The notes: generated by a model from the letters alone, not told the origin. 64,000 nt of DNA from Copromyces sp. CBS 386.78 (GCA_030685235.1 MU839119.1:62001-126000), one strand, 5' to 3'; positions 33,010 to 44,872 are shown, numbered from the stretch's first letter. Numbers and translations are program-made.

Positions 33010-34320
33010 TCAGAAAAGCTTGTCCTTCGGAGTCCCAATAACCAAGTCCCTCACCAACCCCCAAGCGCTCTTCGCAACCCACGCGACACCCTTCGCCGCT
33101 GCCACTACCAGGTACTTGACGACCTTGCCCAACGCTACCACAACACCCCACAGCCAAGATCCGATAGCCTTGAGGATTTCACGCCAATCCGCCGCCTTTA
33201 TTAGTTCAAACAAGTGTTTGATGCCCTCGGAAGTCCAAGAATAGAAGGTCTTGAGAAGCCAGCAGACGCCAGCCGCTCCGCAAGCAAGTATGGCAATGCA
33301 GATGAGCCGGAGGACCACTCGGGCGTATGGTGAGAGATCGTCTGAAGATCCGCCTGGCGTTGTGTGACGGGAGGGACTTGTGGGCCTGCGATTTCTCTGG
33401 GAGTTTCCATCAGAATTCCAAGAGCTATGGGAGCTATAGTCAATATAGCCGATGTGGTTGCTTTGTGTGTTCTGGACAGGTCGTGACGCGGGGTACGGCT
33501 GTGGCTGGACAGGTCGTGACACGGGGTACGGCTGTGACTGGAAGCAGGAAGTTAGAAACCATAAAGATGACATGCCTTTGGCAGCAACATGAAGGCGGTC
33601 ACTAACAGTTGGGATTGTCCCATAGCCATAGCTGGGAAGTGGAACTCTCTCTGGCCGAGGTGGAACAACAGGTTGTTCCGGTGGAGGAACCGTAACAGCC
33701 GGAGAGGGAACCGGCCCGCGGTAACCGCAGTGTTCGACCACGATCTGATACGAAGCATCCGTGAGGGCATAGATCTTGTTTGTATGGCGCTCATAGTTCC
33801 GCAGAAGGGCGAAGAGGATCCCCCGTTGTTCCTCGGTCTTGACATAGGACTTCTTTCTCAAAGTCACACCGTGGTCGAGCTTGAGCTGGATGTTGTTGTC
33901 AGGATGGGGAGGGGACGGATCGATGGGTAGGAAGGTTGCTCGAAGTTCGACTTTGCTGTACCGGTGCTTCGTTTCGAGATCTTGGCCACCGAAGGAGGTC
34001 ATCTGGACGTGCAACCATGGTCAGCTTTCCGAGCCGAGACTTGAAGTATAGCGGCTGGGGTGGCCAAACAGAAGAGTGTGACTGGATGGACTCACCATGA
34101 GAATGTCAACCTTCCCATCAGCCGAAATCTTCTTCGAAAGCACCAGCACCGGATGATTATGGCATTCATCCTGAAAACCAGTCGATGAACTCAGCTCATC
34201 CGCATGCGGCAACCACATTATGCGTCCCGCAAGCTTTGAGCCATTCTGTCCTGGGGTTGGCGGAGTGCTCCCTCGTCGATTTCGCTGCGAGTTACGCCTG
34301 GAAGATGGAGTGGTTGGCAT
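33010..34320 (-). CDS. Paralogue family member 5 (putative beta-barrel domain plus C-terminal TM segments)
   Basis: Exons 34320-34096 and 34002-33010 join in phase 0 (405 aa); intron gtgagt...ccag. The basic start (TPSSRRNSQRNRRGS) is very like that of member 2. The domain then reads AGRIMWLPH, NHPVLVLSK, KVDILM, intron, MTSFGGQDL, FLPIDPSPPHPD, IQLKL and LRKKSYVKTE. A Pro/Ser/Gln-rich linker contains a short tandem (PYPVSRPVQPQ / PYPASRPVQNT). The C-terminus has a hydrophobic stretch (LRLICIAILACGAAGVCWLL) followed by a long semi-hydrophobic region (WGVVVALGKVVKYLVVAAAKGVAWVAK). This and member 2 are the closest pair in the cluster. Likely membrane-anchored; function unknown. Confidence 0.78.
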
Positions 34321-36014
34321 GATGATTGCTTCGAGTTCCCCGGTCGACTGGATGACGAGAACACCTGGAATTTCGACCACAGTTGAAGTAGAACCTCCCA
34401 AATTGCAAAAAAGACAATAAGAAAACGGGAACACCATCAATAATAAACCCGCCATTCCCCTCACAATCCAGCAGCCCTGCCAGCCCAAAAAGAGGGGTCG
34501 TGTCAACCTTTCCCTTGGTTAGGCAGACAGGCAGACTGGCAGAATCCGTTTGCTTTCATGTCTTGTTCCCGTTGGTTGCATTCTGCACTTTTCGTATGGT
34601 CAACATGTTGATGGCCTCCGACATGCGAATGGCTGGCTGCCTTTCATGTTCTGCACCAATGTGCCCGGCCGCTATAACTGGCCACTACCGGCCGCCAGCG
34701 GGCCGTCCCAACCCACACAGCCCCCCTCTCTCCCTGGACCCTGTCTCAGCTTGTCATGCGCATAACCGCTAACCAAGCAATCCAATGGTTCCTAAAACTC
34801 CAATGGGAAGCCGTACCGACGCTACGGGGAGGAGTGACGAACCAACAAACATGTTGTTGGTTCGAGCGGTCGAAGAAATGCGGGGGTGGGTAGGGTGGGC
34901 GCAGAGCGCGGCTGTGACGAGGGATTCCGAATGTGTGGAGATGTGTTGGCGTGGACTGGCTTGGATTGGACTCGTGGAGTTCGAAGTGAGGGATATGGAT
35001 AGGAGGTTTATGTTGGCGATGTCTTCTTTCCCCTTTCCGGTTGCTGGGGATACGGTGGCGTTGTTTACGTGTCGGGGTGCTATGTTTGATAACAAGTCAG
35101 CTGTTTTGTTCGCTAGTTCGCTACCTACCTGTTTGGCGATGCCAGCGCTGGGAATGGTGGGAGACGTTACCTGACTTTGTGCACGATGCGGCCAACGCCA
35201 GCCCCTGGAACGAAGGCCAGGCATGTAAGGTTCTGCTAAGCCCGCGCTTAGTAGCCGAAATGCCGGGTATAGTGCGGATCTTACAGACTGTCATCCATAT
35301 GCAAGCGCCGTACGTGGGTCGAGAGATTCGGAGATGGGAGAATTGGAGCGGATTGTAAGAGTGGTTAAAACCAATGGGGAGAATTGATGGTTCGATTGGT
35401 CTAAGGAAGAAAAGGGAAAATCCCAAGGAGCTGCCCGGTCCTGAACCTAAATACCCAAAAGTCGAAGAAGAAGGTGGGGGACGAATACACTGGTCTCAAA
35501 TGGGTTGCGCGCATCATCTGCGGGGGCACAAAGCACTAACAAAACCGGCCCTATTAGCGACAATCAACCATGAGCCTTCTACTCTTGTTACCTTATTGAT
35601 CCAAATCCGTGATCGCCAGTCCTGGATGAAGGTTTAAGAGCTTACATTTAAGCTTACCAATTGTTTTCTCTGTAAAAACATTGATCGCGCTGGTGATGCT
35701 GTGTCGAACTTCCGTGTCTCGGCTGTGGCAGTGTTAGCGGTTCCTCATCCCATCTTTCGAACCCCCAGACTGCTTTAACGTCCTTCATGCTTCCATCCCA
35801 TCTCTATACAAAACCACAAGGCAAATACAACAAAGAATAAAAGGCCAATTTAGAACTTTACTCAAACACCATCTCTCATCCCGAAAATAGCAAGTAAGAC
35901 GCAGTTGGGTCCCTCCCTCACACAACATCACCATCACAACGGGCACCTGTGCTCTAGCTTCCTTTGAACTTTATTTGAATTTGCATTTCATCCATCTCCC
36001 ACATCATATCCCCC
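34321..36014. other. Intergenic with one doubtful open frame
   Basis: A minus-strand frame (34769-35224, ATG at 35224) is open for 151 codons with C-ending codons and a Ser/Thr/Asn-rich product, but the plus strand is also open here, so I do not call either as a gene. The rest (35230-36014) shows nothing beyond the probable 3' flank of the aminotransferase gene. Confidence 0.4.
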
Positions 36015-37799
36015 TCAGCAACCCATCCTCTCCGGCAACCCCTCCTTTGTAGTAACCCGATCCCTATAAGTCTTCTCCACAAACCCCAAAAACACTTCCA
36101 AATCCCTAACATTACTTGCCACCCCAAAACTAACCCTTATCCCCCCCGCCGTCGGCAGTCCCAGTACCCTCAGCAGCTCCTCAAAGCTCATCTCCCCATG
36201 ATCCCTCCCCTCCCTCTTATAACCTCTCCACATCCTCCACAGCTTTTTCACCGGAAGCCTCAAAAACGACCTCCCAATATCCAACCCAAACGCGGCCTCC
36301 CCCGCCCCAGGGTTACAGAAACACCCTGTCCTCAAAGAAATCCTCGCGGCAGCCGACTCGAAAGCCACCAGCCGCTCGTCGACGTACCGGCCCCGGGCAT
36401 CAACGAGGTTAAACGCCACGCTGCCTCCGCGCATTTTGGTGTCGGTGGGGCCGTAGATCTCGACCATTGGTTTGCCGTCGCTGTGCCGAAGGTTCTTGAG
36501 GCGGGACAGGAAGTAGCCAGTAAGACACCGGACGCGGGTTTCGACGATTTCCAGGCCGCCTATGCCGTACACCTCCATGTCTCTTTCTGGCTCTCCTCCG
36601 TTCGGGCTCCGGCTAGCAGGGCTCCAAGAAAGAGGGTTATTATCCCTAGAATCTAACCAATCCAACCCCGCCGCCACATCAGGAATGCAGAGGAAGTTAA
36701 CCGTCCCGTCTTCAAAGGCTTCTTCTAGCCGGTCGCTGAGCTGATGCCACTTGACGCCTACGGTAACTGCCTTGACGGTGCCTCCGCTGAACCAAGGCCT
36801 GCGGAGCTTGGCGAGGGCAGAGCGCTTGACGATCAAACTGCCGACGCCGGTTGGGTAGCCGAAGAGTTTGTACCATGATACGATGATGAACTCGGGCTTG
36901 ACGTCTCCTGAGAGATCGAGGCGGGAGGTAGGCAGGTAGGCGGCGGCGTCGAGGAGGACGTCGTAGCCTCGTGACTGAGCTAGTGGTACCCAGTGCAACG
37001 GGTGGCGGACGCCAGTGAAGTTGGACTGAGCTGGGTAAGCGAAGAGGCCGTTTCTGTGCTCGCTTTCCTGCATGTGCTTCTTTGCTGGTTGTTGTTGTCT
37101 CTGGCGGTATCGTTTCTCTGATGTACCAGGCAGGGAGATGGGCTGGTGAGAAGAGAACCGATCCAAACACCCCCTAACAGGCGCAGTCACCACCTCCTTC
37201 CCAACTTCCAGCACCTTCTTCCCAGCCTGCACCACCCTCCTCACTCCCCCTCTTACCCCCGTGTGTCTAGGCAACTGCCTAGCAACATCCTCCTCTCTAA
37301 TTCTCATCTCTCCCGTCGTCTCAATCCCCACATAAGCAACCTTCACCCCCTTCCTAGACCTCTTGGCAAACTCTCTCAGCCCATTAACGCTATTGTGGTT
37401 ATCCGCACTTAACACCAGCCTTCCTCCGCGCTTGTACTGATACCCTTCCCCGACCAACCTTGCGGCGCCCGTAGCGTTGGGCGTGAACACGACCGCGTAT
37501 TCTGCTGGATCGGCGTTGAAGTGCTGTAGTATCCTCTTACGGGTTTGCTCCACCGCGAGCGTGGCTGCTTCCGACGTCGGGTTTACCGAGTGCGGATTGC
37601 CGTAGAGGGTGGAGGCGAGCCGGGCCTCGTGGGCGGCTAGTTGTGGAGAGGAGCAGAGGCCGGAGCCGGTGTAGTCGAGGTAGGTGTGGGATTGGGCGTC
37701 GATGTACGAGTAGGCTGTTGAGCGAAGGTGGTCTAGATGGGCCGTGGTGGCGTATTCGGGGTAGAGGGTTGTGATGCTGGGGTTTGACTGAAAAGACAT
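36015..37799 (-). CDS. Class V aminotransferase-fold, molybdenum cofactor sulfurase-like protein
   Basis: Single exon, 594 aa, ATG at 37799. It follows the MoCo sulfurase/cysteine desulfurase plan: YLDYTGSGL near residue 42, FTPNATGAARLVGEGY (106-120), the His of SADNHNSVNG (131-140), the strand DVLLDAAAYLPTS, and SWYKLFGYPTG with the PLP-binding Lys at residue 311. The persulfide-carrying Cys lies in RTGCFCNPGAG (Cys493 or 495). It ends with RVSFGVASNVRDLEVF. A ~60-residue polar insert (about 180-245) interrupts the domain. The C-terminal MOSC domain of full MoCo sulfurases is absent, and the length is short by roughly 200 residues, so it may act on another sulfur acceptor. It probably mobilises sulfur from cysteine; the acceptor is unknown. 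Confidence 0.85.
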   Translation of the reverse strand: MSFQSNPSITTLYPEYATTAHLDHLRSTAYSYIDAQSHTYLDYTGSGLCSSPQLAAHEARLASTLYGNPHSVNPTSEAATLAVEQTRKRILQHFNADPAEYAVVFTPNATGAARLVGEGYQYKRGGRLVLSADNHNSVNGLREFAKRSRKGVKVAYVGIETTGEMRIREEDVARQLPRHTGVRGGVRRVVQAGKKVLEVGKEVVTAPVRGCLDRFSSHQPISLPGTSEKRYRQRQQQPAKKHMQESEHRNGLFAYPAQSNFTGVRHPLHWVPLAQSRGYDVLLDAAAYLPTSRLDLSGDVKPEFIIVSWYKLFGYPTGVGSLIVKRSALAKLRRPWFSGGTVKAVTVGVKWHQLSDRLEEAFEDGTVNFLCIPDVAAGLDWLDSRDNNPLSWSPASRSPNGGEPERDMEVYGIGGLEIVETRVRCLTGYFLSRLKNLRHSDGKPMVEIYGPTDTKMRGGSVAFNLVDARGRYVDERLVAFESAAARISLRTGCFCNPGAGEAAFGLDIGRSFLRLPVKKLWRMWRGYKREGRDHGEMSFEELLRVLGLPTAGGIRVSFGVASNVRDLEVFLGFVEKTYRDRVTTKEGLPERMGC

Positions 37800-38018
37800 T
37801 TTGATGTGAAGTCTTGATGACTGGACTAGTGTGCTGGTGGTGTAATACGAGTAGAAGAGGAGTGATTCCTGCAGCTATGAGCTGGGTGGAAGCTGATATA
37901 AGACGGGAAGGATGAAGCGAGAATGTGCCTGAAGGAAGATGACAGGCAGACAATAGATCCGATGTGGCACGACTTGTGTTGATAGGAACGGGCCGAAGAG
38001 AACTTCCAGTCCAAGTCC
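37800..38018. other. Upstream flank of the aminotransferase gene
   Basis: Presumed promoter and leader; no motif that I would name. Confidence 0.4.
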
Positions 38019-38468
38019 TTATGAATAAATCGCTGGAGGTTGCCGAGCCTCCGGAATGTATCCAGTCTCAGTTGGTGTGTTGAATAGTCTCAGGCTCGTT
38101 GCTGACCACCCACGCATCAGGGTCAACACCAATGACTCGCAGATGTGTTGCAGTGCCGCCGAGTCGCTGATGACCCCGAAGAGATAGTCCGTGTACTCCG
38201 TGTCTTCCGTCATAAACGCCTCCACCAGATATGCATGTGCATGCCTTGCCGTCGATGCCGATCCAAGCATGCTATCTCCCTCTCCGGTCTCGTCACCCGC
38301 TTGGCTGTGCCTCTCTGTTGCTACTATCCGCTCACACAATTGTCTTGGATTCGAGCTATGTTGGAGTGTCGATGTTAGGCCAGCGTAGTAGTAGACTGAC
38401 GCGTATCGGATCGTGTGAGCCGCTGGTGACTGTGATGGAAAACTGTGATGAGAAGGGTGACATTCGGA
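38019..38468 (-). CDS. Open coding-like segment, unrecognised, no start found
   Basis: The frame is open for 149 codons to a TAA at 38019-38021, with protein-like composition throughout (ASVYYYAGLTSTLQH, LCERIVATERHSQ, AYLVEAFMTEDTEYTDYLFG, ICESLVLTLMRGW). At the upstream limit a GATAG could serve as splice acceptor. No ATG lies in the first part, so it would be a last exon; I could not find the preceding one. It may be the tail of a gene or a relic. No family recognised. Confidence 0.3.
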   Translation of the reverse strand, partial: SECHPSHHSFPSQSPAAHTIRYASVYYYAGLTSTLQHSSNPRQLCERIVATERHSQAGDETGEGDSMLGSASTARHAHAYLVEAFMTEDTEYTDYLFGVISDSAALQHICESLVLTLMRGWSATSLRLFNTPTETGYIPEARQPPAIYS

Positions 38469-41400
38469 CTATCAACGAGTGAGACAACGTGGGTTTATCA
38501 TGGTGGTCGGACACTAGGCACTATGCAAAGCGGCTCTGCCCCCACGATGCGTGCGATGCGTGTAAAGTTGGCAACTGGATGGTAACGACGAGATCCTCCG
38601 GGCGACTAACCGGCAAGAAGATGCTTGAAGCCGGCGGCGGTGTTCTTGATGGGACATGATTGGTATTTTAGTCAACGCACAGTCAATATCTGCAAGCATG
38701 TCAACGGTTTTCTGGTGGCTTGGTAACGCTAGGCCCCTGAATTCCTTATTCTCGGGTCATTGAACTCTGACATTCTCCTCGAGCTTCCTTGACAGTGACG
38801 GTTTTTGAGGCTTAGTCGTCTCCTTTTATGAACCTTTGCTCCCTCCCCCACCTCCTCCATGTCTCTTGCCGTTCGAGCTCTTATCACAGTATCGCAAGAC
38901 TCACACTGGCTTATATGTGTTGCTCTTCGCAGCCCAAATACCAAGACGTCCCATTCCCGGGGATTGCTGTTCGCACCAAGGAAGCAAGTGGCTTGTAAGT
39001 CGCTTATACATAGGGCATAGTGTGAAATGTGGATTGGTCGATCAGTCCAACCTTGTTTCTGCCTCGGAATGGTTAGCGTTGAAGATTTGAGCCGTCCAAC
39101 ATGCATCATCGGGGGCCGGAACCATGCCTAGATGGGAATAGCGTCAGCTAACCCCGAGTGAATGGCAAGGGCACAAGATTGATAAGAAACATGGCCAACC
39201 GGGCCCCAATACTCTGGTGATGGGATAGACATCGAAGGCCCAGCTGAGCCCTATCATGATAATCACTATCACGGGCCGTGATCACTTGCGAGCAAGAAAG
39301 ATATTCCGGAGGGTTGCAAATGCGTGTACATACAGTTACATGCAGAATAGCTGAACGATGACCGAATCGGGGCTTGCACCTTGCTGCTGCAACGCTGACG
39401 TTGTGGCGGTTCTCGAGGGCCACTTTTAGTAACTCCAACGGTGCGCCATCGTATGAGGGTGCAATCTCCCTTTGAGTTATTCCCGTTGTTCTTTACCTAA
39501 CGGTATTATTGCTTTCCTCATTGTCGTTGTCGTCGTCGTCCCGGCATGTTTTAGAATCGTCAAAGAAATGAGAAAGACCCAAGTTTCCGAGGCACCGGTA
39601 ATGGAGCATTGCACGATGTTTGCTCTTTCGTTTTTCCTTTGCGAGATGATCTTCATTTTGTCGATTTCCCGAACTCCGGTTGTTGTTTCGACGATCCATT
39701 GCGATTGAACTCGGACTGCGTTCCGTTGAGACAGTGTGCCGAAAAGTTTTACCGACTGCACGGCTTTCCTTTTTCTTCCTTTGCTTGTCACTTTCTTCTT
39801 TGAGCCGACAGTCCATCAATGATTTGCCCAGTGCCAAGTGAGACAAGCCGTAGACAATCGGACTTCGTATGCAAGCCACCCTTGGAACGTGTGATCGGAG
39901 TATTTATTACTCAAACAACGAGGCGACGAAACAACGCCCTTGCAAAGCTGCATCTGAGTCAAAAGTTCGTATCGTGGGTATAGCCGCCGGACAATGATTT
40001 TTGCTTTGTCGTCCGTCCCCATGTCTGTAGCACTTGGAAACACCGGGGACTGTTTCCCAAATTTGGGTAAACTTGACGAGAAGAAACGCCACGAGAATGT
40101 GTTTGCTCAGTGACGACCACCATGCGCAGTGTTAATGATAGCTGCCTGACGTGAAACGTGGGACGTTTCTGGTCGCCGACCTCGCCAAAGGCGTCACGTT
40201 TGCTGCGCCGCACTGCTCCGCGACATGTTGATGCTACCGGGAGCGGCCCGGTTTCTCGGGAATCCGGGGCGGCGTTGCGGCGGCGGCGGTTCAGAATGGA
40301 GAGTGTCGGTCGTCAGTCAATGATGCAACGATGAGTTCCCAAGTTGTCTTGATTGATGCTCGCTTAAAGTCCATGTTGAGACGTTCTCCAAATTGGAACT
40401 TGGGGTCGGTCCATCGTTGCAGTCTTTTAACCTTAGCCGCCTACTACCACCAAAGCGCACAGAGCCTCGTCGAATCCGGGAGTAGCTACCTCTGGCGAAG
40501 AAGCAGTAATAGCTCAAGTCCATCGGGTCAACATCCCGAGCCCTCCCACGTCCATCGTAGGCAGCCTTCTCTTCGTTGTCCAATGTCGAGAATGGGTAGC
40601 CGAAGAATGCTTCTCGGCTTGCACAAAACCCAACGGGGAGACCTGATGACGCGCATGGCGCCTGTCCGTCTCACGCACTGCAACAGGCGGCCTTTGGTTC
40701 GAAGGTTGTGTACAAGTTGCGATTGGCCTTCCAGAACCCTTAAGAACCCATGGTGGTGGTAAGCATTCGACAAGCTGGAGACATTACCAGGAACCATGTG
40801 TTCGCTTGTGCGACCGCGCCGCCCGTGGTCAACCTCACTCAGCGCTTGCGCCGCTTGCGCGGCTGACGTGCATGGAGGAGGAATGTAACGGGTATAGTGC
40901 TTAGAAGATATATATCCTCTGTGCACCATCTTTATTTGGACTTCACGTTGCATCCTGGGCGATCTTCAAGTGCGAAGTGCCATAACTCGGCTTGGGCAAC
41001 CGGTTAGCGAGTCGGCCGTCAGTGCAGCACGCTATCATGCGCTCTAGAGGGCTCTAGCGCCTTACAAGAGACGACATTGGAGTTGTTGGTGGTCGATGTG
41101 CTCGACTTGGGCATGTGTCGATGTCATGGCCAGAACTGGTTGTCATGCCGAGTCGGATTTCTCAGCAAGACACCAAGAGTCCTGTCGAAAAGCCTTCTTG
41201 CCGCCAGATAGGTATGCCTCCCCCTCTTTTTGCTCAGCATGGCCACATCGTTGTGGTGTGAGAAAGCAACAGTCGTTGCATTTGGGGGCTGAAGATTCGT
41301 CGGTGCCAGGAAACAGAGAGCCTAAAGCGGTTGTTCCCGTCGGGACTGGTCGGTGCGAGCAATGGACAGCAAACAGGACGAGGAATTGGGTCTTTAGTTC

Positions 41401-42598
41401 GTGATACTGTAGCAAAGAAGGTCAGCGACATATCCATTGGTCAGAACTAGCGAGCTGGCGACGATATCTGACAGACCTCCCCCGGATGTTTTGGACCTGA
41501 ATCTGCCATTCTTCTGTCGACCCATTCACCGGCATCACAAATCCCAGAGCCCCGGAATCGGGAATACGCAGCCTGGGAATGACCTGACAAGAAGGAGCGT
41601 TACCAGGAAGGATGGAAGCAAACATTAATAAAAAGAGACACAGCCGACAATGCTTACCTAAAAATATTAGGTCAAGGTCTGTTTGCTTTCATGTCTTTTC
41701 CGGACGAATTCCCCAAAAAGGACCGTTAAATGGCAATCTGCAACGTGGAATGCAGGAACGTGGCTTGTTCCTTTCGTATGGTCGTCGTCGATGGTAACGG
41801 ACGTGCAGTCTTGACGGTGTGCAAAACATCATCTGAGTCGAAAGTGGTTTGATCCTAATGATATGGGGAATGCTTGATTTGTGGCTTGTTCGGTTGAAGG
41901 GGAAAATGATTTCCATAACCCAGCTAAAACACAGTTTTCGGCAAAGAACAAGTGAAGAAGGTGCAAAGAAGGAAGCGAAAACGAACGCCTCCGCCCACGA
42001 CCGCAAGCCCGCATCAACCCCAGTGTCTCCGACACGCCGGTGCTCGGTGATTTGTGGCCGGGACCGGCGTGGGGCCCCGTAATTGTTAACGTCAACTGTT
42101 AACAGGCTTCCGCAGCCTGTTGCACTAACAATATCTCGTACGCGAAAGCATGTGCGCTAACAATATCACCCCCCCCCCAGACACTCCAAGCAGAGAGTGC
42201 AGTGACATCATGACATCTCCACCGGCCCTCACGGAACACTGCATCACCAGCGCAGGATGTCCTCTATTCTACATCATCATTACCTCAAACACCACATCGA
42301 CAACCAGACCTTGAACCAGCAGCAACTCCGCAGCAGAAGGCGGCATGGAACACATGTTGGAAATGGGGTAAACACGGTTAGCTATGACGACTTGTTGACA
42401 ACCGGCTTTTGAGCTCTTTATGTACGATAGCTTTGCAGCGTTTATAAATTGGAAGCCATCTGCTGCTTTGTCAATGTCGCAAACCTTCCGCCAAGACATC
42501 TTTTATTAACACCATCATCGTCGTCACTATTACCACCACAGTAAACACACCTAACCCTATCCATCACCAACTGACACACTCAACCCCCCGCCGTCAAA
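38469..42598. other. Long stretch without a convincing gene
   Basis: Several short minus-strand frames look slightly protein-like: 38729-39109; about 40317-40675, containing STLDNEEKAAYDGRGRARDV; 41422-41625 with an ATG; and 42269-42499. None has a complete start, splice and stop structure, so I list them here only. A C-run lies at 42168-42178. The last 100 bp before 42599 are C/A-rich leader-like sequence of the next gene. Confidence 0.4.
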
Positions 42599-43335
42599 AT
42601 GTTTGCAATCTTCCGTGGCCACCCCAACAAAGACCTCGCCGAACTCGGCGAGAAACACATGCAACACGATCTGCAGCCCGAAGACCGCGCCCGCCTGCGC
42701 AAAGCCGCCTCCAAAGTGTCCACGCACGCCATGCTCGGTTCTCTGCTCGGTCTAGGTCTCGGGGTCGCCATGGCCTGGCGTATCCGGCAGAATCGCCAAC
42801 AACTATTCAATGCCTTCAGAATGATGTCCAAGCCGACCGAGGTGGTGTTTGCTAATGGTCGGAGGGGTATGTCTTTATTCTTTTCCCTTTCCTTTCCCTT
42901 TCCCTTTTTTTTTTCCTTTTTTCTTTTTTCTTTTCCTCGCTGCGCTCGATATATGATGATCATGATATAATGCTGATACAACTGTGGAAATAAATAGAGA
43001 CCGTACCAGACCTAGAACCCCTCCTCCGCCCCACGCGCTGGGGTGACATCGCCACTTATACGGCCTTCGCACTCGGTGGCTCCATGCTCGGCGGAGAGAC
43101 GGGTCTCTTGACCGGCTCGGCATCTGCTACGAGGACCATTACCCGCGATCCTATTTCCCGGCAGCGCATCGAGAACGCCTTCCGCTTGTTCCAGATCGAT
43201 GTGCTTAAGCGCCAGTTGAATGGGCTGGAGCGCGAGGGCAAGGAGGGCGAGACTAGCGGCATGGATAGCTGGGAGAGGCTGAAGGATCAGGCCGGTAGCA
43301 TGGTCAGCAGTTTGAGGCCTTCTTCTTCTTCTTGA
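42599..43335 (+). CDS. Small Gly-rich membrane protein, two exons
   Basis: Exons 42599-42866 and 42998-43335 (201 aa), joined in phase 1; the 131-bp intron (gtatgt...atag) is rich in T/C runs. The start is ATG 42599 (tcaaaATGttt). Two Gly-rich hydrophobic stretches are seen, HAMLGSLLGLGLGVAMAW (about 44-61) and YTAFALGGSMLGGETGLLTG (in exon 2). The rest is charged and amphipathic (RQRIENAFRLFQIDVLKRQL). The pattern of paired Gly-rich helices resembles small mitochondrial or peroxisomal membrane proteins, but I do not recognise a named family. Splice phase and codon use make the gene itself secure. Confidence 0.78.
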
Positions 43336-44872
43336 TATCGTCTAAGGGTTTTATGGCATTTGCATTGATGGAGTTTGGGCTTTGTTCTTTTTCTGTTTCT
43401 GGTCATGCTAGGCTTCTGAATTGAGGATTCATGATAGATGGACTCAATGATAACGGACAAATAAATTCCTCGTCTGGACGGCGGAAACTTGATAACAATA
43501 TTATTGTTCGCAAAGTTCCCGTTTATTTCTTGTTGTTTGGCTCCATGTTGGGTACCAAAAGTGGAGGATGTGATGGTGAGCATTATCAGCTTGAACTTGT
43601 TTAAACGGCTTCAGAAAACGAAGCCCACGCCAGCCTAGGTCAATCATAACTGTAACAACAATCGCCATTTTAAGACCCGGTGGTGAACATGGGCCTTCCC
43701 ATTCCAGTCAAAGACTCAGGCACGCTGATGGATGACGGTCGCCGTCAACCTCAAAAAAGACCATCGCCGTGGCACAGAACTAAAGCAAAATTCAATGCTC
43801 ACCGTTTCCGTAACCTGATATGAGTAAAAGCATCGTCCAAGACCGGTCCTCACCAGGTCTCGAACCACCCGTACCTTCTTTGTCGTACATGCCTCCCGTC
43901 CTCAAACTCGACCGTCGTCTTCCATCCCATACATAATCTCATCTCCTAACAACATCTTCAAGACGGACGTTGCCAAAAAGCCATGCGATCCGGGCAATGT
44001 TGGTGGCTCTTTCTGGAAAGGAGAAACTACCCGAACAAAACAGGTTTCATGTATCCTATGGATCAATCAGCAAAACGTCATGAGGAAACCGCATCGCATC
44101 GCATCGCATCGCATTACATGAGCATTCTCGTGCACGGCGGCATGCACACCAAACAAGCCCGTCTCGAAATCCAAAACAAGAAACCAAAGCAAAACAGAAA
44201 AGAGATAGCAAAAAAGAACCCCATATACCGCGTCCGGTAAGGGGAAGAGGAGGTTTTTCTCAGCGTTATTGACGCAGGTATTTAAAGCGATTGGAAAACT
44301 GCATCAGGCAGTGGAAGAAATGGCAGAACTGTGCTCGGACAGTCTGTGAAAATTGTTGTCTGGAACTGAACAGTCCTCAGACGAAGAAAAGGTGTGCATC
44401 AGATGGCGGACCTTATGAGGGTCGAACCCAGGACCTCCCGCCAACGGAGAGAGAGGTGTTTCGCTAACCTGTCAAAGACTGCTTGCGCAGGAAAGCGCCT
44501 CGTTGCTGGAAGGAAGAGTCCAACCATGGTTGAAGGGTCCGTGTACAGACTTGGAGAAACCCAAAGGCAACTTTCAATTGGATGTGTACTACTTTGTGTT
44601 ATCATCCCAAACCCAGCCGGCTAGCATCCATCATCATCAAGGCATTGAATAACCTCTTAACGAGCCTGATCACAGATCTGACTCGAAGCATAGCCGGTAA
44701 CTAAAACCACCCGGAACACCGTGAACCAACCTGCTAGTATACGTCCGAGTATCGGCAAAGCCGACACGCCATGGAACCAGTCTCAATGGCCGGAAACCAC
44801 TATAAACACGAACGAAACCAAGCAGCGTACTCATCAAATCATTCCATTTTTGCTACCCATTGGCCTCAACAT
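43336..44872. other. Convergent intergenic region
   Basis: Between the small membrane-protein gene (+) and aldolase (-). It contains a GCATC pentamer run at about 44092-44112 and a minus-strand tRNA-like B-box segment near 44401-44470 that fails the acceptor-stem test (see rejected). Otherwise probable 3' untranslated sequence. Confidence 0.5.

Noticed and set aside
34785..35174. 129-codon plus-strand frame MVPKTPMGS...
   Set aside because: Overlaps an equally long minus-strand frame; G/T-ending codons on + argue against coding, and neither has supporting splice sites or recognisable domains.
44385..44480. Minus-strand tRNA-like segment with a GGTTCGACC B-box core and GGTTAGCG A-box-like core
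   Set aside because: The putative 3' acceptor strand (AGGTCCG) has no complementary 5' strand at the right distance, and the T stem does not pair; at best a degenerate relic.
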